From NCBI RefSeq assembly GCF_001556865.1, contig NZ_LSJY01000048.1, positions 1 to 7,367 of the forward strand: a stretch of DNA of 7,367 nucleotides, read 5' to 3'. The notes below the pieces were generated by a model. That model searched no databases, was not told where the DNA came from, and saw only the letters and a list, made by a program, of their open reading frames with translations. This DNA is from Sphingobium sp. CCH11-B1. GTDB lineage: Bacteria > Pseudomonadota > Alphaproteobacteria > Sphingomonadales > Sphingomonadaceae. Below are positions 1 through 4,230 of this stretch, one piece after another. The position numbers were made by a program, and so were the translations under genes. The stretch's first letter is position 1. Each line of letters begins with the position of its first letter.

Positions 1-85
1 CAAAGCCGGCCAGGTCGCGGAGCTGCCGTTCGCACGACTGGTCGGCTGTCGAAACCCTGGCGTAGATGGCGGCGCGCTGTCCCAA
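1..85 (-). CDS. tnpR: Serine recombinase (Tn3-type resolvase), N-terminal part, runs off the left edge
   Basis: Reading the minus strand from a TTG codon at 85 gives 28 residues. They include RAAIYARVSTADQ followed by CERQLRDL, the typical N-terminus of resolvase/invertase-family serine recombinases. The serine of the YARVST motif is the nucleophile that attacks DNA in this family. The start is chosen because an AGAAGG ribosome-binding site lies six bases upstream and because homologues have only a few residues before the RAAIYARVS stretch; no ATG or GTG is available in frame. The gene is divergent from the tnpA fragment at 181, the usual tnpR-res-tnpA arrangement of Tn3-family transposons. 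It would resolve cointegrates at the neighbouring res region. Only the first 28 residues are visible, so I cannot say whether the gene is intact beyond the edge. Confidence 0.75.
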   Translation of the reverse strand, partial: MGQRAAIYARVSTADQSCERQLRDLAGF

Positions 86-172
86 TTGAACCCTTCTGGA
101 ATTAGGCCTCGAAAAGCCTTGATTTGCGTGGGGTCAGTGTTGTCCAAAACAGACTTCTGTTCAATGGGGACA
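78..172. other. Candidate resolution (res) site of the Tn3-family element
   Basis: The gap between the divergent tnpR and tnpA starts contains resolvase-like half-sites. TGTCCCAATTGAAC on the plus strand at 78-91 matches TGTCCCCATTGAAC on the minus strand at 172-159 in 13 of 14 bases. The second copy forms the right arm of a TGTCC...GGACA inverted pair spanning 141-172 (32 bases), with a perfect AACAGA-CT-TCTGTT palindrome at 148-161 inside it. Tn3-type res sites are built of subsites of roughly this size with TGTC-type ends. The assignment of individual subsites is inference. The region also carries the tnpR ribosome-binding site, so resolvase binding would repress its own gene. Confidence 0.6.
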
Positions 173-180
173 AGCCGTGC

Positions 181-336
181 ATGCCGAGACGCCATATCCT
201 CAGCGCCCGACAGCGTTCGGCCCTACTCGACCTACCGACTGACGAAGCGGCGCTGACGATGAATGAGGCAGAGCGCCCGCGGCTACCCCCGCCCTTCTGC
301 AATTTTGATAAAGGGATCACGCCGCTTCGAGCGTAG
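181..336 (+). pseudogene. tnpA: Tn3-family transposase TnpA, N-terminal fragment
   Basis: The frame from the ATG at 181 begins MPRRHILSARQRSALLDLP, which closely resembles the start of Tn3-family transposases (MPRRxILSxxERxxLLxLP). The likeness stops after about 26 codons, near base 258. The frame then runs through unrelated sequence to a stop at 334-336, against roughly 950-1000 residues for a full TnpA. It is therefore a truncated relic, and the break near 258 marks a deletion or recombination joint with the HigBA region. It is transcribed towards the antitoxin gene, whose 3' end it overlaps. No catalytic residues are present, so the fragment cannot transpose. Confidence 0.7.
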
Positions 337-625
337 GGATACGCGCGATGATATCGGCGTCCTTCACTGCCTGCACACGCAAGTCGTAATTGCGCTGCAT
401 GTTCACCCACATTTCGGGCGTGGTGCCGGTTAGCTTGCCGATCCGAAGCGCCATAGTCGGGGTGACATCCTGCTTTTCAGCGAGGATATCGTAGAGGGTC
501 TGCCGCGACACCTCGATCAGCCTGGCGATCTCCGCCTTGGGCTTGTTGAGTGCGGGCAGAATGTCCTCCCGCAGCAGCTCACCGGGGTGCATCGGGGCAA
601 GGCCGGATACGAGCTGGTTCATCAT
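317..625 (-). CDS. higA: HigA-type antitoxin, XRE-family helix-turn-helix protein
   Basis: A protein of 102 residues with the layout of HigA-family antidotes. It opens with the family signature MHPGELLREDIL (residues about 12-23). An XRE-type helix-turn-helix follows at about 28-67, with the recognition-helix segment VSRQTLYDILAEK, and then a short tail with EMWVNMQRNYDL. HigA binds and neutralizes the HigB mRNA interferase and represses the operon. Two ATG codons stand in tandem (625 and 622). The AGGAG site at 634-630 is four bases from the first and seven from the second, so translation may start at 622 (101 residues). The toxin gene lies upstream on the same strand, 120 bases away; that is a wide gap for a toxin-antitoxin pair, and it holds a hairpin and a possible promoter. 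The last bases overlap the tnpA relic's frame. Confidence 0.93.
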   Translation of the reverse strand: MMNQLVSGLAPMHPGELLREDILPALNKPKAEIARLIEVSRQTLYDILAEKQDVTPTMALRIGKLTGTTPEMWVNMQRNYDLRVQAVKDADIIARIPTLEAA

Positions 626-675
626 CTGTCTCCTGTCCGGGCCGATCCCAGATCATCATGCGTCTCTGTATAAGC

Positions 676-706
676 TCTATATGTAAACTAAAGCCTTACA
701 TGTCAA
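676..706 (-). promoter_or_regulatory. Probable promoter and operator of higA alone
   Basis: On the minus strand a consensus TTGACA lies at 706-701. A CATATA hexamer follows after 17 bases, or TATAGA after 19. It stands between the two genes and downstream of the post-higB hairpin, so it would give antitoxin-only transcripts. It carries one copy of TGTAAGG (minus strand, 700-694), the heptamer that also flanks the higB promoter on both sides, and a TGTAA...TTACA inverted pair, so HigA probably binds here too. The -10 element is imperfect, hence moderate confidence. Confidence 0.5.
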
Positions 707-726
707 GCATTGGCTGACAGATTTTT

Positions 727-746
727 AGGAGGGGCTTGCCCCTCCT
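727..746. other. Strong GC hairpin at the end of higB
   Basis: AGGAGGGG-CTTG-CCCCTCCT forms a perfect eight-base-pair stem with a four-base loop, starting at the last base of the higB stop codon. In the direction of higB transcription the stem is followed by AAAAAT, not a run of U. It is therefore not a standard intrinsic terminator in that direction; the T run lies on the other side. It could be an mRNA-stabilizing or attenuating element that sets the toxin to antitoxin ratio. Confidence 0.6.
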
Positions 747-1021
747 CAATGATAATCCTCGATATTCACGTCGATCGCATTGCCGTCATCCCAAGCCCAT
801 GTGACCCGGTAATTGCCGCTGGCATCGACTGCATATCGTTTGGGCTTGGTGCTCAACCCATGAAAGCGAAAGCCCGGAACATTCATGTCCTCGGGCTTCG
901 TGGCAGCATCTAGCGTGAGCAGGATGCGGCGAACGCGGTTGTGGTTCTGGACGGGAAGTTTTGAGCCATCTCCCTTGGTGGCGAAGGCTTCGAGCGCCTT
1001 GCTGGTGTATGTTTTAATCAT
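746..1021 (-). CDS. higB: HigB-type toxin, RelE-superfamily mRNA interferase
   Basis: A protein of 91 residues, the usual HigB length, starting MIKTYTSKALEAF. Visible family features are RVRRILLTLDAAT (about 28-40), PEDMNVPGFRFHGL (about 42-55) and the C-terminal block YRVTWAWDDGNAIDVNIEDYH. HigB toxins cleave mRNA on the ribosome and stop growth when the labile antitoxin runs out. The start at 1021 is chosen because homologues begin with MIK and because the promoter's -10 box lies only six bases upstream. Longer in-frame starts (1039, 1138) would lie in or above the promoter. No ribosome-binding site precedes the ATG, consistent with a leaderless message. The order toxin-then-antitoxin is that of the higBA family. 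Confidence 0.92.
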   Translation of the reverse strand: MIKTYTSKALEAFATKGDGSKLPVQNHNRVRRILLTLDAATKPEDMNVPGFRFHGLSTKPKRYAVDASGNYRVTWAWDDGNAIDVNIEDYH

Positions 1022-1027
1022 AGACAC

Positions 1028-1069
1028 ATTGTAAGGCATTTCCTGACATTTGTCAAGTATTACCTTACA
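1028..1069 (-). promoter_or_regulatory. higB promoter inside a nested palindromic operator
   Basis: On the minus strand a perfect -35 box TTGACA (1056-1051) and TACAAT as -10 (1033-1028) are separated by 17 bases. Two inverted repeats share one centre at 1049.5: TGTAAGG/CCTTACA at 1030-1036 and 1063-1069, and TGACA/TGTCA at 1044-1048 and 1051-1055. Together they cover both promoter boxes, as expected for an autorepressor such as HigA. The predicted transcription start coincides with the A of the higB ATG. Confidence 0.85.
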
Positions 1070-1100
1070 CTCTGCCGAAAACGATTCTTCGGCGGCGACC

Positions 1101-2165
1101 CTACCGCCCGAACCCGATATCCGGCCCGTCACGTCCACGCTGACGGTCTAGCTCCTGCTCTCGCTGCCGATCCCGCCCACGCTGCCCCGATTGGTCCAGC
1201 TCAATCGCCGGCACCTGGTCGCGCTGGGGTGACTGGTCGAGCGCCGGCACCGCCCCGAACCCGCCCTCGCTGCTGGTCTGTAGCCCCGATCGCATCGCCC
1301 GCGCTGCGCCCTGGACCAAGCTGGACATGCCCTGCATCGCTAGATCGGCACGCTCGCGGAGTTGGTGGGACCACTCCCGTATCCGCTCCTGACCACGCTC
1401 GATGTAGAAGCCCAGCCCCCGCTTCTCCATGATCGCCTCGTTCATCTGCCCGCGCGGGGTAACGGCGTGCGGCTCCTTGCCGGCCGCGATCTGCTCGGCC
1501 GACGCGCGCCGCTCGATCGCGGCCGACGCATGGCCCATCTTCACGGTCGGTTCGATATCCAGCCCCTGACGCTCGTAACTGCGGTGATCGACCCGCTCGG
1601 CTACCTGGGCGTGTTCCAGCGCGCTGTTGACCATCCCGGCCCACCGCTCGCGGATCGCCTCCACCTCCACCGAGGCCGTCGAGCGCACGTCGAGCTGGCG
1701 CGTCTTCGCCCCCAGCCCGTCCGCCTCCGCTACCCGCGTCGTCGTCATGACGTGGGCATGGTGGTTACGATCGTCGCCGTAATCATGCGGGGCGTGGATC
1801 GCGGCATCCACTGCCACCCCGTAGCGGTTGCGGATATCCTCCGCGAAAGCACGCACCAGGTCGCGGCGCTGGCCGGCGTCCAGCTCGGCCGGCAACCCCA
1901 GCTCATATTCTCGCGCGACCTTGGCGTCCTTGCGCTTCTCCGCCGCCTCGGCCGCGTTCCACAGCGCGGAGCGGTCCTGCGCCCACTCCGCGCCTTCCGG
2001 GGCGACGATGAACGCGTCCTCGACGCCGCCCCGCCGCGTGTAGTCGTGCACCAGGCCGTCGCGCTCGTTTTCGAGACAAGCGCCGGTCCGGTACGCCGCA
2101 GCCGCGACCGCGCTGCGCCCGGTCGAGCGCGACACCGATTTCACCGCCAGATGGTAGATCGCCAT
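1101..2165 (-). CDS. mobA: MobA/MobL (MobQ) family relaxase
   Basis: A protein of 354 residues. The N-terminus MAIYHLAVKSVSRSTG and the tyrosine at residue 25 (AAAAYRTG) align with RSF1010 MobA, whose nicking tyrosine is Tyr25. The metal-binding motif follows at about 127-138, HDYGDDRNHHAH, with the histidines that coordinate the divalent cation. The enzyme cleaves one strand at oriT, stays bound to the 5' end and is exported with the strand. The start at 2165 is chosen over an upstream in-frame ATG at 2279 because the family begins MAIYHL and a GGAGAAGG element lies upstream, although its 11-base spacing is long. The C-terminal ~100 residues are rich in Gln, Arg and Asp, and no primase domain follows, unlike RSF1010 MobA. 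Its gene reads away from oriT. Confidence 0.93.
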   Translation of the reverse strand: MAIYHLAVKSVSRSTGRSAVAAAAYRTGACLENERDGLVHDYTRRGGVEDAFIVAPEGAEWAQDRSALWNAAEAAEKRKDAKVAREYELGLPAELDAGQRRDLVRAFAEDIRNRYGVAVDAAIHAPHDYGDDRNHHAHVMTTTRVAEADGLGAKTRQLDVRSTASVEVEAIRERWAGMVNSALEHAQVAERVDHRSYERQGLDIEPTVKMGHASAAIERRASAEQIAAGKEPHAVTPRGQMNEAIMEKRGLGFYIERGQERIREWSHQLRERADLAMQGMSSLVQGAARAMRSGLQTSSEGGFGAVPALDQSPQRDQVPAIELDQSGQRGRDRQREQELDRQRGRDGPDIGFGR

Positions 2166-2192
2166 CGTCGCGCCTGCCTTCTCCAACGTGGT

Positions 2193-2292
2193 CCAGCGGC
2201 GTTGCGCTGGTCGGGGTGTGGGGCGGAGGCCCCGCTGTCGCATCGCGACATGGGTGCAGGGTATCCCTGCCGCACGCATTACGCAGTAATGC
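2193..2292. repeat. Array of five perfect hairpins in the oriT region
   Basis: Five inverted repeats without mismatches stand in a row: CCAGCG/CGCTGG (2193-2210), GGGGC/GCCCC (2220-2233), TGTCGC/GCGACA (2236-2250), GCAGGG/CCCTGC (2256-2270) and GCATTAC/GTAATGC (2276-2292). Loops are three to six bases. The arms differ in sequence, so it is structure and not sequence that is repeated. The last hairpin is the oriT inverted repeat. The array fills the untranslated region between mobA and nic. Confidence 0.8.
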
Positions 2293-2305
2293 TAAAGTGC
2301 GCCCT
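2276..2305 (+). other. oriT: Origin of transfer (oriT) with RSF1010-type nic
   Basis: A perfect seven-base inverted repeat, GCATTAC-GCA-GTAATGC (2276-2292), is followed by TAAAGTGCG and then CCCT. AAGTGCGCCCT at 2295-2305 matches the conserved nic core of RSF1010/R1162-type (MobQ) origins, TAAGTGCG|CCCT, where an inverted repeat stands in the same position. Cleavage is expected on the plus strand between G2301 and C2302. MobA would hold the 5' end at 2302, so the TraD-side genes would enter the recipient first and mobA last. The site lies between mobA and the divergent accessory operon, as usual. Confidence 0.9.
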
Positions 2306-2389
2306 TGTCTCCTATCGTCGTCTCGGGTGGTTTCGTTTGTTGGTTTGAGCTATGCTCGCTTTGTTATCGTGCTTTCACGCGGAGAAGGT

Positions 2390-2659
2390 ATGGCGGCACC
2401 AACACCCGAAGCCATCGAACAGGCTCGCAAACGGGTCAACCAGGCCAAGGCCCGTCTCGACGCGCTCAATGCCCGTGTCGCTGCCGAGGGCCGTCGTCTC
2501 GATACCCGCCGCAAGATCATCCTGGGCGGACTGCTCATCGACGCCGCCAGCAAGGACAAGCGGTTCGCCGGCATCGTCTCCGAACTGACCCACCGCATCA
2601 GCCGGGATCAGGATCGCAAACCGTTCGAGGGATGGACGCTGCCCGGGGAGGATCGCTGA
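2390..2659 (+). CDS. traD: TraD-like (MobC-like) mobilization accessory protein
   Basis: A basic, helical protein of 89 residues. Residues 7-36 form a heptad-like helix (QARKRVNQAKARLDALNARV). The segment LDTRRKIILGGLLIDAA at 38-54 is characteristic of the short TraD family found beside alphaproteobacterial relaxases. Such proteins are thought to help the relaxosome assemble or to open oriT; the precise role of this one is inferred from position. The start at 2390 follows a GGAGAAGG ribosome-binding site at 2381-2388. The frame is open further upstream, but that part would run through oriT. It is the first gene of a plus-strand operon divergent from mobA. Its stop overlaps the next start in TGATG, so the two are translationally coupled. 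Confidence 0.8.
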   Translation: MAAPTPEAIEQARKRVNQAKARLDALNARVAAEGRRLDTRRKIILGGLLIDAASKDKRFAGIVSELTHRISRDQDRKPFEGWTLPGEDR

Positions 2660-3552
2660 TGGACCGCGACCGCGACGACGACCCCCGTCGCCTGCTCGAA
2701 CAGGCCCGCCAGCTCAACGAGCGGGAACGCGGAAAGGGAATGGCTCGTGGCGGGAGCCGAACCGATGCCCCGGCCGGCAGGTTCGATCCCGCCGAGTTCG
2801 ACACGCCCCCCGATCCGCCACCCTCTGCCGCCGGTCGCGCGCGCGATGTCGCCGACGCCGCCCAGGCGCACAGTTTCTTCTCCCACCTCGACACCAACAT
2901 CCAGCGCGTCCTCGCCGGCTTTGGTACCCTGCGCGATCTGGTGGCCGATGTGCGCGCCAGCCTTGCCGATGCCGCCGCCAGGGACGCACAGCGCGCCGAG
3001 GACGAGGAAGCCCGTGACAAGGTCATAGCGGCCCGCCTGGTCGATCCTGCCGCCCTGGAGGCCCGTGCAGAGGCTGGCGCGCGTCGTGGAGCCACGGACG
3101 GCCTTGCCGGGGCGGGAGAGGCCCTGCGACGTCGGATCGACGCTGACACGGCCGCGCACGCCGCCCTGGCCGATCGTCTTGCGGCTGATGCCGCCGATCG
3201 CCGCGCCCATGAGCAGCGCCGGCGCCGGTGGGACAGGTGGTGGAACGGCGCGCTCGCCGGCTTCGCCCTGCTGGTGCCGATTGCCGGGGGTTACGGCTAC
3301 TACCTGGGTAACGGGGCCGGCGAGGCGCAAGGCTATGCCCGCGCCCGTGATGAAACGGCTGCGGCGAGCTGGGCCAACACCGTCAACGGTAAGCTCGCCC
3401 GCCGCATCGATCAGGCAAGCGAACAGACCATCCCCGCCATTGCCGCCTGTCCCAAGGATCACGGTTGGAAGCGAGAGAAGCGCGACGGGGTATACTGGTG
3501 CTTCGGCGCGAACCCTGATGCCAAATCCTACACCGGGTGGCTGCTGCCATGA
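2659..3552 (+). CDS. Membrane-anchored mobilization accessory protein (MobB-like in position)
   Basis: A protein of 297 residues with no enzyme motif I recognise. Residues 1-60 are charged and proline-rich. Residues 61-190 are alanine-rich and helical with many Arg/Asp/Glu, probably coiled coil. A positive stretch RRRRWDRWW precedes one transmembrane helix at about 196-216 (GALAGFALLVPIAGGYGYYL). The C-terminal ~80 residues hold two cysteines (264 and 281) around a tryptophan-rich patch (GWKREKRDGVYWC). The positive-inside rule puts the long N-terminal part in the cytoplasm and the tail in the periplasm, where the cysteines could pair. RSF1010 MobB likewise has a membrane segment and helps couple the relaxosome to the secretion channel, so a similar role is likely here by context. 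Start and stop both overlap the neighbouring genes (TGATG and ATGA). Confidence 0.72.
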   Translation: MDRDRDDDPRRLLEQARQLNERERGKGMARGGSRTDAPAGRFDPAEFDTPPDPPPSAAGRARDVADAAQAHSFFSHLDTNIQRVLAGFGTLRDLVADVRASLADAAARDAQRAEDEEARDKVIAARLVDPAALEARAEAGARRGATDGLAGAGEALRRRIDADTAAHAALADRLAADAADRRAHEQRRRRWDRWWNGALAGFALLVPIAGGYGYYLGNGAGEAQGYARARDETAAASWANTVNGKLARRIDQASEQTIPAIAACPKDHGWKREKRDGVYWCFGANPDAKSYTGWLLP

Positions 3553-3845
3553 ACCTAGATGATCGCACCCGCACCTGGCAGCTCATCATGACCGGACATG
3601 ATCTCCGGCGCGTCACGCTCGATACCCAGGCGGACATGGCGCGGCTGCTCGACCTCGATCCCTCAATCTCGCACCTGACGCTGGAAATCGGCGGGGATCG
3701 CGTCCACGTCGCCCGCGACTGGCCCAGCGACCAGTACGAGGAGGCCGATCGCCTGATCGATCGCATCGCCGCCTCCGGCGTGTCTGCGATCGTTGTCCAC
3801 GAGCGCGACGGCAAACCCCCTCGCCGCGTGACGACCGGCGAATGA
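3549..3845 (+). CDS. Small protein of unknown function, last gene of the mobilization operon
   Basis: I do not recognise this protein of 98 residues. The ATG at 3549 overlaps the preceding stop in ATGA, which favours it over a GTG at 3537 and indicates coupled translation. The composition is that of a small soluble alpha/beta protein. Beta-like segments are RTWQLIMTG, SHLTLEIGGDRVHVARDW and SAIVVHERDG; a helix EEADRLIDRIAAS separates the last two. There is no signal peptide, membrane helix or cysteine. Its third position in a tight oriT-proximal operon suggests a role in transfer or its control, but nothing in the sequence proves it. Codon use matches the two genes before it. Confidence 0.7.
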   Translation: MNLDDRTRTWQLIMTGHDLRRVTLDTQADMARLLDLDPSISHLTLEIGGDRVHVARDWPSDQYEEADRLIDRIAASGVSAIVVHERDGKPPRRVTTGE

Positions 3846-3886
3846 TGGCACGATGCCTTCGCCCCGACTCCTTCCTCGCCAAGCCT

Positions 3887-3955
3887 GCGGCCGGTAGGCC
3901 GCCCCTGTGACGGCGTAGCCGGCACGCATCATCGGTGCATCGGCCGAAGGCCGAT
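3887..3955 (+). terminator. Two GC-rich hairpins after the mobilization operon
   Basis: GCGGCC-GGTA-GGCCGC (3887-3902) and ATCGGCC-GAA-GGCCGAT (3939-3955) are perfect stems of six and seven pairs, 42 and 94 bases after the last stop codon. Neither is followed by a clear T run (ATTCCGCTTGTC follows the second), so termination is likely but not certain. They separate the mobilization operon from the replication origin; the rest of 3846-3996 holds nothing else I can identify. Confidence 0.45.
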
Positions 3956-3996
3956 TCCGCTTGTCATCATGCAACGCCAGCCTCGCGCGTGCGCGA

Positions 3997-4050
3997 TGAT
4001 TCTAGATTCTATTGATTCTATGATTCAGGGGTTGCTTGTCTGTTGATTCA
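3997..4050. repeat. AT-rich origin segment with repeated GATTC(T)A and clustered GAnTC sites
   Basis: TGATTCTA-like units recur with GATTC at 3998, 4005, 4014, 4022 and 4045; three of the five are GATTCTA. The patch is the most AT-rich in an otherwise GC-rich window and lies just upstream of the iterons, where a DNA-unwinding element is expected in Rep_3 origins. Each GATTC is also a GAnTC site, the target of the CcrM methylase of Alphaproteobacteria. A sixth site lies at 3953-3957. Confidence 0.65.
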
Positions 4051-4071
4051 TATAGGAAAAATGGCCTGACC

Positions 4072-4171
4072 TACGACAAATGGGGTGCTCAGTTACGACA
4101 AATGGGGTGAGCACCTACGACAAATGGGGTGCTCAGTTACGACGGATCGGGTGCCCCGTGAGGAATGGGGT
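4072..4171 (+). repeat. oriV: Iterons of the replication origin (oriV)
   Basis: TACGACAAATGGGGT occurs three times without change at 4072-4086, 4094-4108 and 4116-4130. A degenerate fourth copy, TACGACGGATCGGGT, lies at 4138-4152. The period is exactly 22 bases, about two helical turns, so an initiator would bind one face of the DNA. A half-copy, AATGGGGT, at 4164-4171 is out of phase by three bases. The linkers alternate in orientation: GGTGCTCA, TGAGCACC, GGTGCTCA. The array precedes a Rep_3 gene, as in iteron-controlled theta-replicating plasmids. Confidence 0.92.
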
Positions 4172-4205
4172 AACTGTGCGATCTATGACATTGACGTTGA
4201 TCTTA

Positions 4206-4215
4206 TGTCGTAACT
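4206..4215 (-). promoter_or_regulatory. Inverted half-iteron before the initiator gene, probable autorepression operator
   Basis: TGTCGTAACT on the plus strand is the exact reverse complement of AGTTACGACA at 4091-4100, the left part of iteron 2 with its linker. In iteron plasmids, Rep dimers repress their own gene by binding inverted half-iterons in the promoter. This copy lies 16 bases before the first possible start codon. I see no convincing -35/-10 pair; TTGACG at 4191-4196 is the best candidate for a -35. Confidence 0.55.
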
Positions 4216-4230
4216 GGCTAAGCTCATGCT

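Noticed and set aside
130..167. GGGGTCAG start resembling the end of a Tn3-family terminal inverted repeat
   Set aside because: It lies between divergent tnpR and tnpA and overlaps resolvase-like half-sites, so the res-site reading explains it better; no partner repeat was found in the window.
102..410. Long minus-strand open frame opposite the tnpA fragment
   Set aside because: It overlaps the higA coding region in another frame and has no family likeness; a shadow frame in GC-rich DNA.
1362..2348. Plus-strand open frame of 328 codons
   Set aside because: It is antisense to mobA with Arg/Leu/His-rich shadow composition; mobA has clear relaxase motifs.
2305..2658. Upstream extension of the membrane-anchored accessory gene
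   Set aside because: The extension runs in a second frame across the TraD-like gene; the coupled ATG at 2659 is the natural start.
2608..3462. Minus-strand open frame of 284 codons
   Set aside because: It is a glycine-rich shadow antisense to the mobilization operon without domain likeness.
3383..3974. Several minus-strand open frames over the end of the mobilization operon
   Set aside because: They are Arg/Ser-rich shadow frames with no motifs and no ribosome-binding sites of note.
4072..4171. Possible CRISPR-like array
   Set aside because: The repeats are 15 bases with 7-base linkers that are themselves related; these are iterons of a Rep_3 origin.
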